Below are positions 8,357-10,755 of a DNA stretch of 10,755 bases, piece after piece. Position numbers and translations under genes: made by a program. This DNA is from Gracilaria caudata (Eukaryota > Rhodophyta > Florideophyceae > Gracilariales > Gracilariaceae): assembly GCA_030374735.1 (NCBI GenBank), contig JASCIV010000888.1, positions 1-10,755 of the forward strand, given 5' to 3'. Under the pieces are notes generated by a model that made no database searches, was not told the origin of the DNA, and saw only the letters and a list, made by a program, of their open reading frames with translations. Every line of letters starts with the position of its first letter. The stretch's first letter is position 1.

Positions 8357-8369
8357 GCGCGCGCGCGCG
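8357..8369. repeat. (GC)6 dinucleotide tract
   Basis: Six GC dinucleotides plus one G form an alternating purine-pyrimidine tract, a type known to favour Z-DNA. It lies about 170 bases past the aldolase stop codon, in the intergenic region upstream of BCD1. Confidence 0.6.
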
Positions 8370-8535
8370 GCGGGTGACTGCGCGGAGAGCGGCGATGCCG
8401 TTTTGGGCTGCACGTGGGACAGGTGAATGCAAACAGACAGCTGCTCGCGGGAGAGCCAAGGCGTTTATCAATTCGCGCGTGTGTACCAGCAGTACCTAAC
8501 AACGAATCATCGCGCCTTCCATGGTGAAGCCCGGG

Positions 8536-9105
8536 TCATTCCTCCGGAGTCTCGCCCGCTTTATGCCGCCAGATCTCCACGCCCACAGCGTCCAGAACAG
8601 CGGGCAACGCCACATGCGGCTTCCGCACACACACGCGCACAGATTTGGCCGCTGGCAGTTCAACGAACAGATCGTCCGCAATGCGCTGCGCAACGTGCTC
8701 CACAAGATCACAAGACCGGCCCTCCACAACGCTCTTGGCTACGTCAAAAACCTTCACATAATTCAAGGTATGCGTGAAATCATCAGACTTGCACGCCCTC
8801 CTCACGTCCGCGAACACGTCGACGTCGACGACGAACTGCTGACCGAGCGACTTCTCAGCCTGCAGCACTCCGTGCCGCCCGAACAGTTTGAGCCCGTGCA
8901 CGAACAATCTGTCGCGCATCTTCGCGCGTTCGACACTCGAGCACATCGCCGCGATGCACTGCAGACGGGTTGCGATTATCTCCGCCGTGGAGGCCACGCG
9001 ACGCGTGGCGACGTGTACGGCTGCGGCGCGCCCGCGAGAACGCGCCAGATATCGCGCAAAAAATCTGCACATTTTGATGCGCCGGATCAACGCGCGCCGA
9101 TTCAT
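8536..9105 (-). CDS. Dihydroneopterin aldolase (FolB family), probable organelle-targeted form (189 aa)
   Basis: This enzyme converts 7,8-dihydroneopterin to 6-hydroxymethyl-7,8-dihydropterin and glycolaldehyde in folate synthesis. Residues about 65-180 make a single complete FolB domain of the usual 115-120 residues. It begins DRLFVHGLKLFGRHGV, includes the KSDDF...LNYVKVFD segment and the LVEHVAQRIA helix, and ends VGVEIWR. Residues matching known active-site positions are present: E84 (start region), Y116 (in LNYV), E136 (in LVEHVA) and K162 (in RKPHVAL). The first 53 residues contain 12 Arg but only one acidic residue, like a mitochondrial presequence. The start is uncertain: M1 has a weak context (C at -3) and overlaps a CCAAT pentamer, whereas M54 (at 8946) has G at -3 and would give a 136-residue cytosolic form. 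M12 is a third option. The gene is divergent from the carrier-like gene. The related dihydroneopterin triphosphate epimerase activity cannot be excluded. Confidence 0.88.
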   Translation of the reverse strand: MNRRALIRRIKMCRFFARYLARSRGRAAAVHVATRRVASTAEIIATRLQCIAAMCSSVERAKMRDRLFVHGLKLFGRHGVLQAEKSLGQQFVVDVDVFADVRRACKSDDFTHTLNYVKVFDVAKSVVEGRSCDLVEHVAQRIADDLFVELPAAKSVRVCVRKPHVALPAVLDAVGVEIWRHKAGETPEE

Positions 9106-9122
9106 TGGCTGCCGCCCTCAAC

Positions 9123-9139
9123 GCGCTCAAGTTGAGCGC
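9123..9139. repeat. Palindrome in the divergent promoter (8-bp arms, 1-bp centre)
   Basis: GCGCTCAA and TTGAGCGC are perfect inverted arms around a single G. The site lies 18 bases from the aldolase M1 codon and 97 bases from the carrier-like gene's ATG. A symmetrical site of this size between divergent genes would suit a dimeric transcription factor, but I recognise no specific family. It overlaps the short upstream ORF on the minus strand (9127-9147). Confidence 0.5.
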
Positions 9140-9147
9140 TTGTCCAT
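9127..9147 (-). other. Six-codon upstream ORF before the aldolase gene
   Basis: On the minus strand an ATG at 9147 opens six codons (MDKRST) and stops with TGA at 9127-9129, 21 bases before the aldolase M1 and in the same frame. If aldolase transcripts start upstream of 9147, this could act as a regulatory upstream ORF. If transcription starts closer to the gene, it is not transcribed. It may be chance. Confidence 0.25.
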
Positions 9148-9235
9148 TTGCTGCGCGCGTCATCTCAGGCTATCGTTCGTTCGGTCTTCCCTCCCCCGCC
9201 ATCGCCGTTCGCCGTCCGCTCTCATCGCCGTCACC

Positions 9236-10603
9236 ATGCCGGCTGCCGCTGCGTCCACGCCGTCTTCCACACCGTCTCAATCGCTCTCCGACAACGATGT
9301 TCGCGACGCGGTTGACCGCCTGGCGCACACGCCCATGTTTCATCGATGCCAACCGTCTCAGTTGGTTGCGCTCGCCCGCGAAATGCACAAGGTGGTGTTC
9401 CGGCGGGGCGATCTAATCGTCACGCAGAATCAGCCTGCAGACCGTATGCTCGTTATTGCTGATGGCTACGCACGTCGCATCAGAATGGGTTCCGATGGAG
9501 TGGAGAGACAACTGAAGACCGCCCACGCTGATACCATTTCTGAGCTTTATATAACCGCCGGTGATCCCGTTTATGCTTCGGCAAAGTGTGTTACCCGCTC
9601 CTGTACCGCGTATGCCATGAGTCGAGCTGCGTTTCGCTCGCACTTGCAACGCAGCCCTGTGTTGAGCACGCAGGTGATTGAGTCGCTTTCCGAAGATGTG
9701 CTCCACAAAACGCGCCAGTTTCGTACCCCGCTTTTGTCGCAACGTTCAAATGAAATCAATCTTAGTGCCGTTGCTGTCGCGTCTGTGGTAGAGTCCTACT
9801 ACAGATCGGCACTTAACGCCATCCTTAATCGTCGTCTTAGCGGTATATCAGCTCCACTCTTTCCCAACATGCATGTGCAAGTGCCGGCTCGTGTAGTGTA
9901 CATCACTGGATTCAAGAGCTTGCGCGCCATTTTGGATCGTGACATTGATCCAGACCAACTGAATAGCCACCCTGCAAGAGTGGCTGCCAGATTTGGTAAG
10001 ACCATCGCACCAGGTGTTGTCATGACGCCCATCTCAAGCATTCTGGAGGCTTCTAACGTCGGTCATGTCAACTCCGAACCTCTTCTTCGGAGGAGTTTTC
10101 GAGGTTCTATCCCGCGTCTTGGCAGAGAGATAGTGTTCGGAGTGGGGCTCAACCAACTTTCGGATTACATGGAGGAGAGATATCGTCCACTAATATCAAG
10201 CGCACTTGCTGCCAACATGGCCGGTTCGCTTAGTGCCGGAGTTGTATCAGGGTATCTATCTCATGTTCCGCACAACCTCAGCACATACAAGCTTCTCAAT
10301 CCGCATCAGTCGTACTCCGAATTGTTTCAGTTGTTTGTCGACAAATCTGTGCCAGAGCATCTTATCCCAAAGGCGCTGCCACCATCCGTTGTACCTGTTG
10401 CCAAAGCTGCACTGGCATGCCTGTTTCCCAGAGGCGTTCTAATTCGTACAGCTCAGATATGCGGATCGTTTGCGATTCTGAACGGTATCATTCTACTCAT
10501 AGAAACTGATAGTAGAAACCGCATGACGAAAGCCATCGAATCAGTCGACGAAGAAATCGAAACGGAAGCAAAGATTGAAGTAGCGCGTTCTCAATCGGAA
10601 TAA
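9236..10603 (+). CDS. Cyclic-nucleotide-binding-like domain fused to mitochondrial-carrier-like domain (455 aa)
   Basis: No single family covers this protein. Residues about 30-140 look like the beta-roll of a cyclic-nucleotide-binding domain: an entry helix, the VVFRRGDLIVTQNQPADRMLVIADG strand-turn-strand region (near 53-77) and the phosphate-cassette-like ISELYITAGD at 101-110. The cassette's usual Gly and Arg are missing, so ligand binding is doubtful. Residues about 175-425 show three parallel helix motifs: LFPNMHVQVPARVVYITGF (208-226), FRGSIPRLGREIVFGVGL (288-305) and LFPRGVLIRTAQICGSFAIL (396-415). These resemble the even-numbered helices of the three-repeat SLC25 carrier fold. The odd helices carry only weakened signatures (TPISSIL at 264-270 and VPHNLSTYK at 344-352) instead of Px[DE]xx[KR]. 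That recalls non-transporting relatives such as MTCH2 or SLC25A46. The start is chosen for its strong Kozak context (A at -3); the frame is open upstream to 8888, but antisense to the aldolase. The C-terminus is acidic and charged. Confidence 0.75.
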   Translation: MPAAAASTPSSTPSQSLSDNDVRDAVDRLAHTPMFHRCQPSQLVALAREMHKVVFRRGDLIVTQNQPADRMLVIADGYARRIRMGSDGVERQLKTAHADTISELYITAGDPVYASAKCVTRSCTAYAMSRAAFRSHLQRSPVLSTQVIESLSEDVLHKTRQFRTPLLSQRSNEINLSAVAVASVVESYYRSALNAILNRRLSGISAPLFPNMHVQVPARVVYITGFKSLRAILDRDIDPDQLNSHPARVAARFGKTIAPGVVMTPISSILEASNVGHVNSEPLLRRSFRGSIPRLGREIVFGVGLNQLSDYMEERYRPLISSALAANMAGSLSAGVVSGYLSHVPHNLSTYKLLNPHQSYSELFQLFVDKSVPEHLIPKALPPSVVPVAKAALACLFPRGVLIRTAQICGSFAILNGIILLIETDSRNRMTKAIESVDEEIETEAKIEVARSQSE

Positions 10604-10755
10604 GCCACCCACACAAGGCTTGCGGTGACCCTTTATGTTTTTCGATCGTCACTCCGTAGTTACACGTCGTGAGGCACTGTCGTACAGCACGTTCTCCTCC
10701 GCGTCTTAGAAACAATTATTCTTCTCCAAAGGCCTAAGAATAGAGTAGACAGCAT
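10604..10755 (+). other. 3' flank of the CNBD/carrier-like gene
   Basis: These 152 bases after the stop codon should contain the 3' untranslated region. No AATAAA hexamer is present. An A/T-rich segment near 10708-10722 (AAACAATTATTC) is the nearest candidate for a processing signal. No further gene is seen before the window ends. Confidence 0.4.

Larger units (their letters stand above)
7698..8535 (-). promoter_or_regulatory. BCD1 promoter/leader and aldolase 3' flank
   Basis: No gene is supported in these 838 bases between two minus-strand genes. The part next to 7697 should be the BCD1 5' leader and promoter, and the part next to 8535 the 3' untranslated region of the aldolase gene. On the minus strand the middle is pyrimidine-rich, like the leaders of the other genes. 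CCAAT pentamers on the minus strand occur near 7953-7957 and 8143-8147. The region also contains a G-run, a (GC)n tract and an AT-rich inverted repeat, listed separately. A 275-codon open frame crosses it but looks compositional. Confidence 0.45.
9106..9235. promoter_or_regulatory. Divergent promoter region between aldolase and CNBD/carrier-like genes
   Basis: Only 130 bases separate the two divergent start codons (about 290 if the aldolase starts at M54), so the genes very likely share a promoter. No TATA box is visible. A CCAAT pentamer (minus strand, 9104-9108) overlaps the first aldolase ATG. The half nearest the plus-strand gene is pyrimidine-rich on its sense strand. A palindrome and a six-codon upstream ORF are described separately. 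Confidence 0.55.

Noticed and set aside
7675..8502. Minus-strand 275-codon open frame between BCD1 and the aldolase
   Set aside because: Its composition (Arg, Ser, Pro, His) follows the pyrimidine-rich DNA. It shows no domain, and it overlaps the BCD1 start region in another frame.
8521..9135. Plus-strand 204-codon open frame opposite the aldolase
   Set aside because: The minus strand encodes a complete FolB domain with conserved catalytic positions, so this frame is an antisense shadow.
8888..9235. 116-residue N-terminal extension of the CNBD/carrier-like protein
   Set aside because: It starts at a TTG, runs antisense through the aldolase coding region and is Arg-rich without a domain. The ATG at 9236 has a strong Kozak context just before the domain-bearing part.
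1..10755. Spliceosomal introns, tRNA or rRNA genes, CRISPR arrays, transposons
   Set aside because: The four genes read through without breaks that would need introns. I saw no cloverleaf, regularly spaced array, transposase or reverse-transcriptase signature.

Overview
The window reads as nuclear DNA of an intron-poor, gene-dense eukaryote. It shows long uninterrupted reading frames, Kozak-like start contexts (A or G at -3), one AATAAA signal, and eukaryote-only protein families (a HOOK-like domain, the snoRNP factor BCD1, a mitochondrial-carrier-like fold). No operon signals are visible. A stand-alone dihydroneopterin aldolase with an Arg-rich leader means the organism makes folate. This argues against an animal, and against fungi, where the activity sits in a fused multidomain protein. 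A unicellular alga, possibly an intron-poor red alga, would fit, but this is a low-confidence inference.

Layout: four genes are supported. (1) 104-5221 (+) is a 1705-residue protein with an N-terminal HOOK-like (calponin-homology-type) domain, about 1000 residues of Ser/Pro-rich presumed disorder, two coiled-coil blocks and a basic Arg/Ser/Gly tail. (2) 5712-7697 (-), convergent with it, encodes a BCD1/ZNHIT6-type box C/D snoRNP assembly factor with a HIT zinc finger. (3) 8536-9105 (-) encodes dihydroneopterin aldolase (FolB family) with a probable mitochondrial presequence. (4) 9236-10603 (+), divergent from it, encodes a cyclic-nucleotide-binding-like domain joined to what looks like a degenerate three-repeat mitochondrial carrier fold.

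Intergenic regions: the convergent gap 5222-5711 holds a polyadenylation signal and one copy of a diverged tandem duplication. The second copy runs into the last codons of the BCD1 gene. The gap 7698-8535 holds the BCD1 promoter and leader and the 3' flank of the aldolase gene, with a G-run, a (GC)n tract and an AT-rich inverted repeat. The 130-bp divergent gap 9106-9235 is the only room for a shared promoter of the aldolase and carrier-like genes; it contains a near-perfect palindrome and a tiny upstream ORF.

The most novel element is the CNBD-like/carrier-like fusion, which shares a promoter region with a probably mitochondrial folate enzyme. Next are the HOOK-like protein with its huge disordered spacer and the tandem duplication at the end of BCD1. 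All family calls are from reading by eye, without database searches.
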